Source: an uncultured Collinsella sp.
Lineage (GTDB): Bacteria > Actinomycetota > Coriobacteriia > Coriobacteriales > Coriobacteriaceae
NCBI GenBank assembly: GCA_900754445.1
Contig: CAAECW010000086.1
Location: 1-25,070 of the forward strand
Reading direction: 5' to 3'
DNA: 25,070 nt
Under the pieces are notes generated by a model, which saw only the letters and a list, made by a program, of their open reading frames with translations, made no database searches and had not been told where the DNA came from. Positions 13,011 through 21,458 of the stretch are shown here, piece by piece (position 1 is the stretch's first letter; each line of letters begins with the position of its first letter). The translations under genes and the position numbers were made by a program.

Positions 13011-13736
13011 TTACTTAAGGTAGCCGTCGGCACGGAGCTTTTTGAGGTCCGAATCCTTAACCTCGCAACCGGCGGGCAGCACCATAAACACGCGATCGCC
13101 CACCTCTTTGACTGTGGCACCCAGGCCGCAGGCAAAGCCGTAAGAGAAGTCCAGGACGCGCTTGGCGACCTCGGTGCGAACGCCCACAAAAATCAGCGCG
13201 ACAGGCTGCTTGGTGCGCACGCGGCGCACGACGGTCTCCACGTCGTCATAGCTCTCGGGGCGCAGGACATAGGCCGGCAGCTGCGGCGTAGCGTTGATGA
13301 TGTTGCTCGCATACGCCGAGGCATCGCTCGGTGAGGGAGCAGGCGCGGGGGCAGCAGCGCGGGCACGTGTGCTCTCGGCGTAGCTCGACGGCGTGTCGTA
13401 GGCACCGGGACGATAACCGCCCGCAACCGTCTCCTGCGAGCGCGATGGCGGGTTGTAGGTCGTAGCGTGGCGAGAATCGTCGCCGACCAGCTGACCGGAG
13501 CGCGTGTACACGGCCACCGACTCGGCCTCGCCGCGGCGCGTCTGACCCAACAGGCCGTTGCTCGGCTCGTCCTGGGTGTAGAAGCCCTCGCCCGAGGCAC
13601 CGCTGTAACCGTTATTCTGGTAGCCGTCGTCATAGCCATCATCGTAGCCGTAGTCGTCGTCCTGACCATAACCCTGGTCGTAACCCTGCTGGCCGCCCAG
13701 GTGCATCTTATTTTTAATCTCGTCAAGGAAGCCCAT
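13011..13736 (-). CDS. sepF: Cell division protein SepF
   Basis: A 241-residue SepF, the FtsZ-bundling membrane anchor of the divisome. The N-terminus MGFLDEIKNKMHLG is the expected membrane-binding amphipathic helix. Residues about 16-50 are strikingly rich in Tyr, Asp, Gly and Gln, followed by a long disordered Ser/Thr/Pro/Ala linker to about residue 155. The C-terminal SepF domain (about 160-241) is standard: YVLRPESYDDVETVVRRVRTKQPVALIF, then RVLDFSYGFACGLGATVKEVGDRVFMVLPAG. That domain dimerises and binds the FtsZ tail. The start at 13736 has AGAGGA at 8 nt; the frame is open to 13787 but without SD. yggS lies 60 bp upstream and yggT directly downstream in the same frame. The linker is longer than in Bacillus SepF (about 150 aa total). 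Confidence 0.95.
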   Translation of the reverse strand: MGFLDEIKNKMHLGGQQGYDQGYGQDDDYGYDDGYDDGYQNNGYSGASGEGFYTQDEPSNGLLGQTRRGEAESVAVYTRSGQLVGDDSRHATTYNPPSRSQETVAGGYRPGAYDTPSSYAESTRARAAAPAPAPSPSDASAYASNIINATPQLPAYVLRPESYDDVETVVRRVRTKQPVALIFVGVRTEVAKRVLDFSYGFACGLGATVKEVGDRVFMVLPAGCEVKDSDLKKLRADGYLK

Positions 13737-13796
13737 GGTTGTGTCCTCTCGCGGTTTAGTGCAGGCGCTCTGATAATCAGTGCGCACTTCAGAGCC

Positions 13797-14534
13797 TTAT
13801 TTTACTGCAAACTCCGGGCTAAATACTACCCTGCCCAGGCGAACGAGCGTAGAGCCTTCCTCAAGGGCAGGCTCAAAGTCCTCGCTCATGCCACAGGAAA
13901 GTTCGGGCAGGCTCAGGTCGGAGTGCGTCGCCTCAAGCTCATCCCTTAGCTCGCGAAGTCCGGCAAAGGTGCGGCGCGCCACATCTTTATTACCCCGTGG
14001 TGCCATAGTCATAAGGCCCTGCACACAAATTCCCTCAAGCTCCGCAAGCTCACCTGCAGCGTCGCGAATCTCGTCGGGCGAAAAGCCGCCCTTGGACTCC
14101 TCGCCGCTCACATTGACCTCGATCAGCACACGCTGGGGGCCGGAGAGCTCGCCCGCCTCAATCTTGCGGACCGCACGGCTCGAGATGGCCTGAGCCAAAT
14201 GCAGCGATCCCACCGAATGAATCAGCTCGGCCGAGCCCAGAACCGCATTGATCTTGTTGGTCTGCAGGTTGCCGATCATATCGAAGCGCACCTCGGGTAG
14301 CTCCGGATGCTCCGCGAGGCCTGCAAGCTTGCGAACGAGCTCCTGCGGGCGGTTCTCGGCAAAATGGCGATACCCCGCCTGGATAGCGGCAACGGTCTCA
14401 TCGACGCCAACGGTCTTGGAGACGGCAATTAGGCGCGCGGCATCGTGGGGACGGCCCGCGCGATCGAGCGCGGCATAAAAGCGTTCGAGAATCTGCTCGC
14501 GGCGAGCGCGTATCAAGTCCAAATAGTTATCCAT
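13797..14534 (-). CDS. yggS: YggS/YlmE family pyridoxal phosphate homeostasis protein
   Basis: A 245-residue single-domain PLP-binding protein with the fold of alanine racemase barrels but no known catalytic activity; the family buffers PLP and affects amino and keto acid pools. LIAVSKTVGVDE carries the PLP lysine at residue 40. Other hallmarks are FAENRPQELVRK, MIGNLQTNKINAVL, IHSVGSLHLAQAI, VLIEVNVSGEESKGGF, QGLMTMAP and the phosphate-binding end LSCGMSEDFEPALEEGSTLVRLGRVVF. Start at 14534 after GGAGG at about 9 nt. In Gram-positives this gene (ylmE) normally follows pgeF/ylmD directly; here the pst-phoU genes stand between them. Confidence 0.95.
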   Translation of the reverse strand: MDNYLDLIRARREQILERFYAALDRAGRPHDAARLIAVSKTVGVDETVAAIQAGYRHFAENRPQELVRKLAGLAEHPELPEVRFDMIGNLQTNKINAVLGSAELIHSVGSLHLAQAISSRAVRKIEAGELSGPQRVLIEVNVSGEESKGGFSPDEIRDAAGELAELEGICVQGLMTMAPRGNKDVARRTFAGLRELRDELEATHSDLSLPELSCGMSEDFEPALEEGSTLVRLGRVVFSPEFAVK

Positions 14535-14584
14535 TGCCAATCGCCTCCGCTGACAGCCAAACAAGTAGTCCCATGCTAACGCAA

Positions 14585-14616
14585 GAGCGCGGCCTCACAT
14601 GTGCAAGGCCGCGCTC
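14585..14616 (-). terminator. Hairpin between phoU and yggS
   Basis: GAGCGCGGCCT (14585-14595) and AGGCCGCGCTC (14606-14616) form a perfect 11-bp stem with a 10-nt loop. The minus-strand tail (TTGCG) is poor in T, so it may only partly end the pst-phoU transcript before yggS. Confidence 0.55.
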
Positions 14617-14653
14617 ACTTAGGTATTTACAATCTTTCGACGAACGGGGCCCC

Positions 14654-15511
14654 CTACTCCTCGTCGTCCTCGGCGTCGTCCTCGTCCTCAAGGTGCTCAA
14701 GCAAATAGCGAAGGCCTTCGCTCACCTCGTTAGCAGGCACCTTGGCAACATAGCCCGCATCCACGGCGGGCCTCATGATGACACCCTCGCCCGAAGGCAC
14801 GCGCATGCTCTCAAGCTCATCCTCGTCCGTACGGGCGATATCGCCGGCAGTCATGCGCTGTCCGGTCAAAAGGAAGGTCAGACGGCAGGCAGCATCGATG
14901 GAAATCGAGGCGATACGATCGAGGTAGCGCGAAACCATAATGGCGCGGCGCAGATCGTCATAGTTGCTGTCGTCGTCCATAAAATCGCCCGTGTCCATGC
15001 GGTTAAAGATGCGGAAGAACTTCTCGTACGCCGCATGCACCGGCTCGTCCTCGACGGCCAGGTTGCAGATGATGGACATGTCGTTGGTGACGAGCGCAGA
15101 AAGTGACGAACCCAGCACCTGGTAAACAGCCTCGGCCTCGGCCTCAACCGTACCGACGAGTTCCTGGGGCAGCGAGATGTCGGCCTTGACCATGTGACGC
15201 GTGGCGCGGCAGATCTGGCGAACCTTATCGGTCATGCGCTGCAGGTTAAAGTCGACGTAGATGATCGTCTGCAGCAAGCGGAAGTCGGAGGCGACCGGCG
15301 ACTGCGTAGCGATCAGGTTGTAGCACACGGCCTCCAAGTTGGCGCAGCGCGCGTCAATCGAAAGCGTACGCTTCTTGGTCTTGGTGGCGAGCTTGCGATC
15401 ATCGGTCACATAGGCCTTCACGGCGTCGTGAAGCGCCAGATCGACGGCCTCGTAGATGCTCAGCATCTCGTGACGGGCCTCGATGAGCTGACGGGAAAAC
15501 AGTTTACGCAT
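14654..15511 (-). CDS. phoU: PhoU family phosphate signalling protein
   Basis: A 285-residue helical protein of the PhoU family, which links Pst transporter status to the PhoR/PhoB-type two-component system and limits phosphate uptake. Two three-helix PhoU repeats can be followed: residues about 1-110 (MRKLFSRQLIEARHEMLSIY, then RTLSIDARCANLEAVCYNLIATQSPVASDFRLL, with YVDFNLQRMTDKVRQI) and about 115-215 (including MDDDSNYDDLRRAIMVSRYLDRIASISI). The repeat pattern R-x-x-D-x-x-N/DR is intact. The C-terminal 65 residues are an extension ending in an acidic tail (EDEDDAEDDEE), longer than the usual 220-240 residues. SD TTGGAG at 8 nt. The 92-nt gap after pstB contains a small GTGCGG/CCGCAC hairpin. 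No phoR or phoB homologue is in the window. Confidence 0.9.
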   Translation of the reverse strand: MRKLFSRQLIEARHEMLSIYEAVDLALHDAVKAYVTDDRKLATKTKKRTLSIDARCANLEAVCYNLIATQSPVASDFRLLQTIIYVDFNLQRMTDKVRQICRATRHMVKADISLPQELVGTVEAEAEAVYQVLGSSLSALVTNDMSIICNLAVEDEPVHAAYEKFFRIFNRMDTGDFMDDDSNYDDLRRAIMVSRYLDRIASISIDAACRLTFLLTGQRMTAGDIARTDEDELESMRVPSGEGVIMRPAVDAGYVAKVPANEVSEGLRYLLEHLEDEDDAEDDEE

Positions 15512-15603
15512 GGTTCACTCCAATCAGTTGGGTGCGGTCATGCCGCCCGCACAGTGAATACGCACCGGACCAGATCCGATCGGCTTGGGACTAGTCGCAC
15601 CGA

Positions 15604-16407
<804 letters not shown>

Positions 16408-16419
16408 GGGACTCCTTAA

Positions 16420-17325
16420 CTAGCGGCGTTTGCGCGACAGATAACGCGCAAACAGGTTGAAAGCCAGAATAATCGCCATCAGCAAAAGCGCGGTGCCGTA
16501 GGCTGCGTTCATGTTGATGCCGTCATTGGCAAGCAGATAAAGGTGAACGGTCATGGGACGACCGGAATCGAGCGGCGAAATAGGCAGGTTGATGGCCTGA
16601 CCCATGGTGTAGAGCACCACGGCGGTCTCGCCGATGGCGCGGCCGATGGCAAGCACGATGCCGGTAGCGATGCGGCCAAAAGCCGAAGGAAGCACGATCT
16701 TGGAGACGACCTGCCACTTGGTGGCGCCCAGGCCATATGCACCCCAACGGATATAGCGCGGAACAGCGCGGATTGCCTCCTCGGTGGTGCGCATGACGAT
16801 GGGCAGCATCAGAAGTGCCAGTGCCAGGGCGGCCGAGACCATCGAAAGGCCCAGACCCATAGCCTCGACAAACAAGGCGTAGCCAAAGAGGCCCATAACA
16901 ATGGAGGGCACCGAGGCCAGGGCATCGGCAGCATAGCGAATGATGTCGACAATCTTGCCCTGCTTCGCGTATTCGGCCAGATAGACCGCAGCCAGGACGG
17001 CAACCGGCGTGCAGATGAGCATGGCGAGCGCCGTCACGTAGATGGTCGAGACGATCGTGGGCCAAATGCCGCCCTCGGCGTTGACGCCCTGCGGCCAGCC
17101 AAAGATAAAGTCGAGCGAGATATGCGGCAGGCCGTTGATGACCACGTAGGCGATGATGGCGATCAGCACCAGCGTGGTGATATAGGCCGCGGCGCGAAAC
17201 ACGCCGAGCATGATCTTGTTGGAGAGGTCCTTGTTGATGCGGCCCTTCTTGCCATGGGAAAGGGCACGCTTGATGCGCTCGCGCGACGAGGTCGTATCGA
17301 CCGTCGTGTCAACGGAATCGGACAT
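16420..17325 (-). CDS. pstA: Phosphate ABC transporter permease PstA
   Basis: The 301-residue second permease subunit of Pst. A hydrophilic N-terminus of about 45 residues precedes six membrane spans, the first being AAAYITTLVLIAIIAYVVI. The permease-to-ATPase coupling loop is seen in MRTTEEAIRAVPRYIRWGAYGLGATKWQVVSKIVLPSAFGRIATGIVLAIGRAIGETA (EAA-type motif). IGWP-like FIFGWPQGVNAEGGIWPTIVSTIYVTALAMLI is typical of PstA rather than PstC. GAGGGGG before the ATG serves as SD; pstC ends three bases upstream, so translation is likely coupled. Confidence 0.96.
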   Translation of the reverse strand: MSDSVDTTVDTTSSRERIKRALSHGKKGRINKDLSNKIMLGVFRAAAYITTLVLIAIIAYVVINGLPHISLDFIFGWPQGVNAEGGIWPTIVSTIYVTALAMLICTPVAVLAAVYLAEYAKQGKIVDIIRYAADALASVPSIVMGLFGYALFVEAMGLGLSMVSAALALALLMLPIVMRTTEEAIRAVPRYIRWGAYGLGATKWQVVSKIVLPSAFGRIATGIVLAIGRAIGETAVVLYTMGQAINLPISPLDSGRPMTVHLYLLANDGINMNAAYGTALLLMAIILAFNLFARYLSRKRR

Positions 17326-17328
17326 AGC

Positions 17329-18252
17329 CTACCCCCTCTTCTTGGAAATCAGGCGGACGATACCCACCAGTGCAGCGGAGATGATAAACAGGACAACGCC
17401 CATGCCAAACAGAGCCGAGCGGTGCAGGCCCGAGGAATAACTCATATCGAGCGCGATCTGGCTCGTGAGCGTCGAGATGGGGCTCGAGATGCTATCTGGA
17501 ATGACCGGGGCGTTGCCCACGACCATCAGCACGGCCATGGTCTCGCCGATGGCACGCCCCATACCCAAGACAATTGCATCGACGATGCCCAGCTTGGCTG
17601 CAGGAAGCACGACCTTGTAGATGGTCTGCCACTTGGTGGCGCCCATGGCATAGGACGCCTCGCGAATGCCCATGGGGATGGAGTTGAGGGCATCGATGGT
17701 GAGCGTCGTGATGGTGGGGACGATCATGATGGCAAGCACGAACCACGCCGTCAGCGCGCCAAAGCCAAGACCGCCGGTCAGCTGCGCGATAAACGGGCGG
17801 ATGATGATCATGCCAAAGAAACCGTAGATGATGGAGGGAATACCCGCCAGCAGGTCGACGGCAGGGCTGATGAGCTTGCGCACGCGCTTGCTGGCGATCT
17901 CGACCAGATACACGGCCGTACCCACACCCAACGGCACGCCCATGGCGAGCGCACCGACCGTCACCAGACCAGAACCCGCCAGCAGCGACATAATGCCGTA
18001 GTGACCCTCAGAGGGCGCCCATGTAAAGCTAAAGAAGTCCGCCAGGCCGATGTCGGTAAAGACCGGCAGCGCCGAGTACGTGGTAAAGACAAAAATCAGG
18101 ATGACGGTGACGACCGCCAAGAACGCGCAGGCAAAGAAGATCCACTGCAGCGCCTTCTCCTTAAGATAGGTGCTGCGTGACACCAACGCCAACTCACGCT
18201 TTTTGGGCGCCTGGGTCTCCTGCTCAATCTGGGGGGTTTCCTGTGCTTCCAC
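17329..18252 (-). CDS. pstC: Phosphate ABC transporter permease PstC
   Basis: The first permease subunit of Pst, about 307 residues, with a span near residues 37-60 (IFFACAFLAVVTVILIFVF), then FFSFTWAPSEGHYGIMSLLAGSGLVT, which is characteristic for PstC, and the coupling motif NSIPMGIREASYAMGATKWQTIYKVVLPAAKLGIVDAIVLGMGRAIGETMAVLMVVGN. Two GTG starts are possible. The one at 18261 overlaps the end of pstS but has the SD AAAGGGGA at 1 nt; the one at 18252 lies just after the pstS stop with 9 nt spacing to the same SD, so I prefer 18252. Confidence 0.95.
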   Translation of the reverse strand: MEAQETPQIEQETQAPKKRELALVSRSTYLKEKALQWIFFACAFLAVVTVILIFVFTTYSALPVFTDIGLADFFSFTWAPSEGHYGIMSLLAGSGLVTVGALAMGVPLGVGTAVYLVEIASKRVRKLISPAVDLLAGIPSIIYGFFGMIIIRPFIAQLTGGLGFGALTAWFVLAIMIVPTITTLTIDALNSIPMGIREASYAMGATKWQTIYKVVLPAAKLGIVDAIVLGMGRAIGETMAVLMVVGNAPVIPDSISSPISTLTSQIALDMSYSSGLHRSALFGMGVVLFIISAALVGIVRLISKKRG

Positions 18253-18253
18253 G

Positions 18254-19090
18254 CTACTCACTCCCCTTTCCGTCGTTGGTGACGGGAATAAAGCCCGCCT
18301 CGCGAATCTGCTTGTCCATCTTTTCGGACGTCACATAGTCGATGTAGTCCTGCGCTTGCTGCGAAGGCGTTCCCTTCACAAAGAAGTAGAGGTCACGCGA
18401 GATGGGATAGCCGCCACTTGCGACCGTCTTCTCGGATGCCTCGACATGGTTGACCGAAACGGCCTTGACCGAGGTCTTAGCGTTGAGGCTCTCGACAAAA
18501 CCCAGCGAGATGTAGCCAATAGCACCACGCGAGCGGGACACGACATCGCGTACCTGACCCGTACCCGAAAGAACAGCCGAGCGGCGATCGAACGGCGTGC
18601 CGTCCATCACGATGGTGCGGAAGGCCTCGCGCGTACCGGAAGCCTCGTCGCGGTTGATAACCTGAATCTTCAGGTCCTCGCCACCAACCTCTTTCCAGTT
18701 GGTGATCTTTCCGGCGTAAATATCGCGGAGCTGCTCGGTCGAGAGATTGTCGACCGGGTTGTCGTCGTTCACGATGACTGCGATGCCGTCGTGTGCGATA
18801 ACGATAGGCGTCAGGCCCAAATCCTGCTCGTCGGCATTGAGGCCACGAGAGGAGCTGGCGATATCGGCGGTGCCGGCGCTAACAGCTTCGATGCCAGCAG
18901 ATGAGCCAAGGCCGGAGACGAGCACGTCGATGCCGGTCTCTTCCTTAAAGCCCTCGGCGGCAATCTCGGCAATGGGAAGGCACGTCGTAGAGCCGGCAAC
19001 GGTAATAGAAGTCGTAGAAGATCCCGAGGAGCAGGCGCACAGCGTGAGCGTGAGCACTGCCGCACTCAGGACCGATGCGATCTTTCTCAT
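18254..19090 (-). CDS. pstS: Phosphate-binding lipoprotein PstS
   Basis: The extracytoplasmic substrate-binding protein of the Pst importer, 278 residues. The N-terminus is a lipoprotein signal: MRK, hydrophobic stretch VLSAAVLTLTL, then CACSSGSS, with C20 the likely lipidated residue (LCAC lipobox). The mature part starts ITVAGSTTCLPIAEIAAEGF and has the phosphate-site elements VSGLGSSAGIEAV, IASSSRGL, VNRDEASGTREAF (SGTR loop) and SRGAIGYISLG, all PstS hallmarks. There is no SD of its own: the ATG overlaps the TGA stop of pgeF as ATGA, so translation should be coupled to pgeF. An upstream extension to 19282 runs inside pgeF and is not credible. Confidence 0.95.
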   Translation of the reverse strand: MRKIASVLSAAVLTLTLCACSSGSSTTSITVAGSTTCLPIAEIAAEGFKEETGIDVLVSGLGSSAGIEAVSAGTADIASSSRGLNADEQDLGLTPIVIAHDGIAVIVNDDNPVDNLSTEQLRDIYAGKITNWKEVGGEDLKIQVINRDEASGTREAFRTIVMDGTPFDRRSAVLSGTGQVRDVVSRSRGAIGYISLGFVESLNAKTSVKAVSVNHVEASEKTVASGGYPISRDLYFFVKGTPSQQAQDYIDYVTSEKMDKQIREAGFIPVTNDGKGSE

Positions 19091-19887
19091 AGCATCACGC
19101 CGATCGCAGCATGGCGCCCACAGGTGCCGCCCTCGTTGCGATAGGAATAAAAGCGGTCGTTCTGACGCACGGTGGAAAGTTTGGTGTCCACAATGCAATT
19201 CACATCGACACCGGCATCCACCAGCGCCTCGCGAATGGCGGCGGAAAGATCGAGCATACGGGAAGCGGTAGCATCGATGCACGCGAACTCGGCGGCAAAG
19301 CGATCCATAAGTTCTTGGGACACCTCATACTCGTCGCCCAGGATATGGGGCCCAATATAGGCAGAAATGTCCTCCGGCGTGCAGTCAGCCGCCTCGCAGA
19401 GTGCTTGGCTGGCCTTGGCGGAAATGCGCGCAATCGTGCCCTTCCAGCCAGAATGCACCACGGCAAAGCCGTTGGGAGCCACCAACACCACGGGAACGCA
19501 GTCGGCAAAGCAGAGCAGCACGGGTACCTCATGGGCCGTACAGACGATGGCATCGCAGCCCTCGGCAATCTGCTCGCGAATGTTCTCAAGATCATCGGCG
19601 CCGTTCGAGGTCACCGTCACGACATGGTCACCATGTACTTGATTGGGCACGAGCAGATTATGCTCGCACTCGGCGGCGCACATGGCTTCGAGCGCTCGAC
19701 GGCGATTTTCTTGAACGGCAAAGGGGTCATCGCCTACATGCGAGCCCAGATTGAGCGAGGAGTACGCATCTTCGGAAACGCCACCGGTGCGCTCGGTAAA
19801 GGCAAAACGAACATCGTGCGTCGCGCCCTCTACCAACGTAACTCCATCATGGTCGACACGCGAAACGTTGTCCGCACGTGCTGCCAT
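19087..19887 (-). CDS. pgeF: PgeF/YlmD (YfiH) peptidoglycan editing factor, laccase-domain protein
   Basis: A 266-residue member of the YfiH/DUF152 family. Family members bind zinc or copper; they have been described as polyphenol oxidases, as purine nucleoside phosphorylases, and in E. coli as an enzyme removing misincorporated L-Ser from peptidoglycan precursors. Seen here are TERTGGVSEDAYSSLNLG with the early Asn/Gly loop, LVPNQVHGDHVVTV (metal His), LLCFADCVPVVLV (metal Cys), FAVVHSGWKGTI (metal His), AYIGPHI, and SYRNEGGTCGRHAAIGVM at the end. AGGAGG lies 7 nt before ATG at 19887. As ylmD it belongs with ftsZ and ylmE, yet it leads the pst genes with an ATGA overlap and has PHO-box-like repeats upstream. 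Confidence 0.94.
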   Translation of the reverse strand: MAARADNVSRVDHDGVTLVEGATHDVRFAFTERTGGVSEDAYSSLNLGSHVGDDPFAVQENRRRALEAMCAAECEHNLLVPNQVHGDHVVTVTSNGADDLENIREQIAEGCDAIVCTAHEVPVLLCFADCVPVVLVAPNGFAVVHSGWKGTIARISAKASQALCEAADCTPEDISAYIGPHILGDEYEVSQELMDRFAAEFACIDATASRMLDLSAAIREALVDAGVDVNCIVDTKLSTVRQNDRFYSYRNEGGTCGRHAAIGVML

Positions 19888-19965
19888 ACTAAAGCCTCCT
19901 AATAACACAAGTATCGCGGCGACGCCGCAGCAGTCCGTGTCATACGGCTGCCATACTTTATCAAA

Positions 19966-20008
19966 AGGATACCCGCAGCAGTACGGACCAAACGTAAAGG
20001 GAACGTAA
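19966..20008 (-). promoter_or_regulatory. PHO-box-like direct repeats and -10 element before pgeF-pst
   Basis: On the minus strand TTACGTT occurs twice, at 20008-20002 and 19997-19991, an exact 11-bp period, as in PhoB and PhoP sites. TATCCT (19971-19966) lies 19 nt after the second repeat and could be the -10 of a promoter without a good -35, the usual layout for a response-regulator-activated phosphate promoter. Transcription would enter pgeF after about 70 nt. The binding protein is not in the window. Confidence 0.5.
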
Positions 20009-20047
20009 GGAGATTGGAGGCTTTCGTTTACAAAGACGAACCACAAC

Positions 20048-20080
20048 AAAAAAAGGGGTGCGCCCAATCGGACGCACCCC
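20048..20080 (-). terminator. Rho-independent terminator after ftsZ
   Basis: On the minus strand GGGGTGCGTCC and GGGCGCACCCC pair over 11 positions with one wobble around a 4-nt loop, then T7 follows. It separates ftsZ from the pgeF-pst promoter region, so the latter is an independent unit. Confidence 0.9.
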
Positions 20081-20104
20081 ATGCAGGTCGTTGAGAAAAA
20101 CGAA

Positions 20105-21259
20105 CTAGAAGCTGCCGCGCTTGAGGAAGTCGGGAAGCTCAAACTGATCGTTGCCAAAGTTGGGCAGCTCGGTACCACCGACGTTGCGAGTCGGGGCAGC
20201 CTGAGCGGGGCTGGCAGCCGGAGCGGTGCGCTGCGGCTCAGCAGAAGCAGCGGCCTTGCTCTGGGACTGCTGGGCAGCGAAGAGCTCGTCCTGACGGTTG
20301 ACGTTGGAGTCGGAGAAGCCCGTGGCGATAACGGTGATGCGCACCTGGTCGCCCAGGGACTCGTCAACAACGGTACCGAAGATGATGTTGGCCTCGGGGT
20401 CGACGGCATTGGCGACAACGTCGGCGGCGTCGCTGATCTCCTGGATGCCCAGGTCCTTGGAGCCGGCGATGGAAAGCAGGACACGCGTGGCGCCATCGAT
20501 GGAGCTCTCGAGCAGCGGACTGGAGATAGCCTGCTGGGCAGCGTCGACGGCACGGGTGTCCCCAGAAGCGGTACCGATACCCATCATGGCGGTACCGGCC
20601 TGCTTCATGATGGTCTTAACATCGGCGAAGTCCAGGTTGATGATACCCGGGACGGTGATGAGGTCGGTGATGCCCTGGGTGCCCTGGGAAAGGACGCCAT
20701 CGGCAATCGCGAACGCCTCGAGCATCGTGGTCTTCTTCTCGGCGATGTCGAGCAGCTTGTCGTTAGGGATAACGATCATGGTGTCGACGCAATCGGAGAG
20801 GGTCTTGATGCCCTCCTCGGCGCTCTTCTTACGCTTGCGGCCCTCGAAGGTGAAGGGCTTGGTCACGACGGCAACGGTCAGCGCGCCGACCTCGTTCATC
20901 GCGATATCGGCAACGATGGGAGCGGCGCCGGTACCGGTACCACCGCCCTCGCCGCAGGTGATGAACACCATGTCGGCGCCAGCGAGCGCCTCGGCGATAT
21001 CGTCGCGGGACTCATCGGCAGCCTTGCGGCCAACCTCGGGGTTGGCGCCGGCGCCCAGGCCGCGGGTAAGGTCGGTGCCGATGTGCACCTTGATATCGGC
21101 ATCAGAGATCGCGAGCGCCTGAGCATCGGTGTTGATGGCAACAAACTCGACGCCGCGGATGCCCTCTTCGATCATTCGATTGACCGCGTTGGTACCGCCG
21201 CCGCCGACGCCGACCACCTTAATGACGGCAAGGTAGTTGTTGATCTCTGTCTCGTGCAT
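20105..21259 (-). CDS. ftsZ: Cell division protein FtsZ
   Basis: The tubulin-like GTPase that forms the Z-ring, 384 residues. The nucleotide-binding N-terminus has VVGVGGGGTNAVNRMIEEG, AINTDAQAL and the tubulin signature GGGTGTG at residues 105-111. NLDFADVKTIM carries the T7-loop region that completes the active site, with the upstream catalytic Asp. A disordered linker rich in Ala, Gln, Pro and Ser covers about residues 315-365, and the conserved C-terminal peptide ends LPDFLKRGSF, the docking site for SepF and other partners; sepF is in the same cluster. The ATG at 21259 has GGAGGA at 6 nt; an in-frame ATG at 21289 has none. It ends with a strong terminator. Confidence 0.98.
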   Translation of the reverse strand: MHETEINNYLAVIKVVGVGGGGTNAVNRMIEEGIRGVEFVAINTDAQALAISDADIKVHIGTDLTRGLGAGANPEVGRKAADESRDDIAEALAGADMVFITCGEGGGTGTGAAPIVADIAMNEVGALTVAVVTKPFTFEGRKRKKSAEEGIKTLSDCVDTMIVIPNDKLLDIAEKKTTMLEAFAIADGVLSQGTQGITDLITVPGIINLDFADVKTIMKQAGTAMMGIGTASGDTRAVDAAQQAISSPLLESSIDGATRVLLSIAGSKDLGIQEISDAADVVANAVDPEANIIFGTVVDESLGDQVRITVIATGFSDSNVNRQDELFAAQQSQSKAAASAEPQRTAPAASPAQAAPTRNVGGTELPNFGNDQFELPDFLKRGSF

Positions 21260-21315
21260 GTCGGTCCTCCGAACAAAGGTTATAGCCATAGCATGGGTTG
21301 ACCCCTGCGCACATT

Positions 21316-21385
21316 AACCTTCAGGTTGAAAGTAAATGCAAAGGTAAACCGTATTATGTTTGCACATTATGAACGTTTCAGTCAA
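21316..21385 (-). promoter_or_regulatory. Candidate ftsZ promoter region
   Basis: The 199-bp gap between ftsQ and ftsZ is AT-richer than its surroundings. On the minus strand CTGAAA (21381-21376) and CATAAT (21358-21353) make a reasonable -35/-10 with 17-nt spacing. GTCAA/TTGAC (21381-21394) and AACCT/AGGTT (21316-21327) are short inverted repeats that could bind regulators. The start site would be near 21346, leaving a leader of about 85 nt. Confidence 0.35.
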
Positions 21386-21458
21386 ATAATTGACCGTGAA
21401 AACCAAACAAACCAGATAAACGGCGTGGTATGACCCCTCAACAAAGCCATTTAGGATG

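Noticed and set aside
15512..15603. Terminator between pstB and phoU
   Set aside because: A small GTGCGG/CCGCAC hairpin exists, but it has no T tail and phoU is expected in the same transcript.
16543..18180. 545-codon plus-strand open frame opposite pstA and pstC
   Set aside because: The product is a D/H/R/G-rich string with no domain, caused by high GC at third positions of the pst genes. No SD precedes it.
18254..19282. Extended pstS reading from 19282
   Set aside because: The added 64 residues are Cys/Arg/His-rich, lie inside pgeF, and would destroy the lipoprotein signal at the N-terminus.
20081..21301. 406-codon plus-strand open frame opposite ftsZ
   Set aside because: Antisense shadow of ftsZ, made of G/D/V repeats without recognisable motifs.
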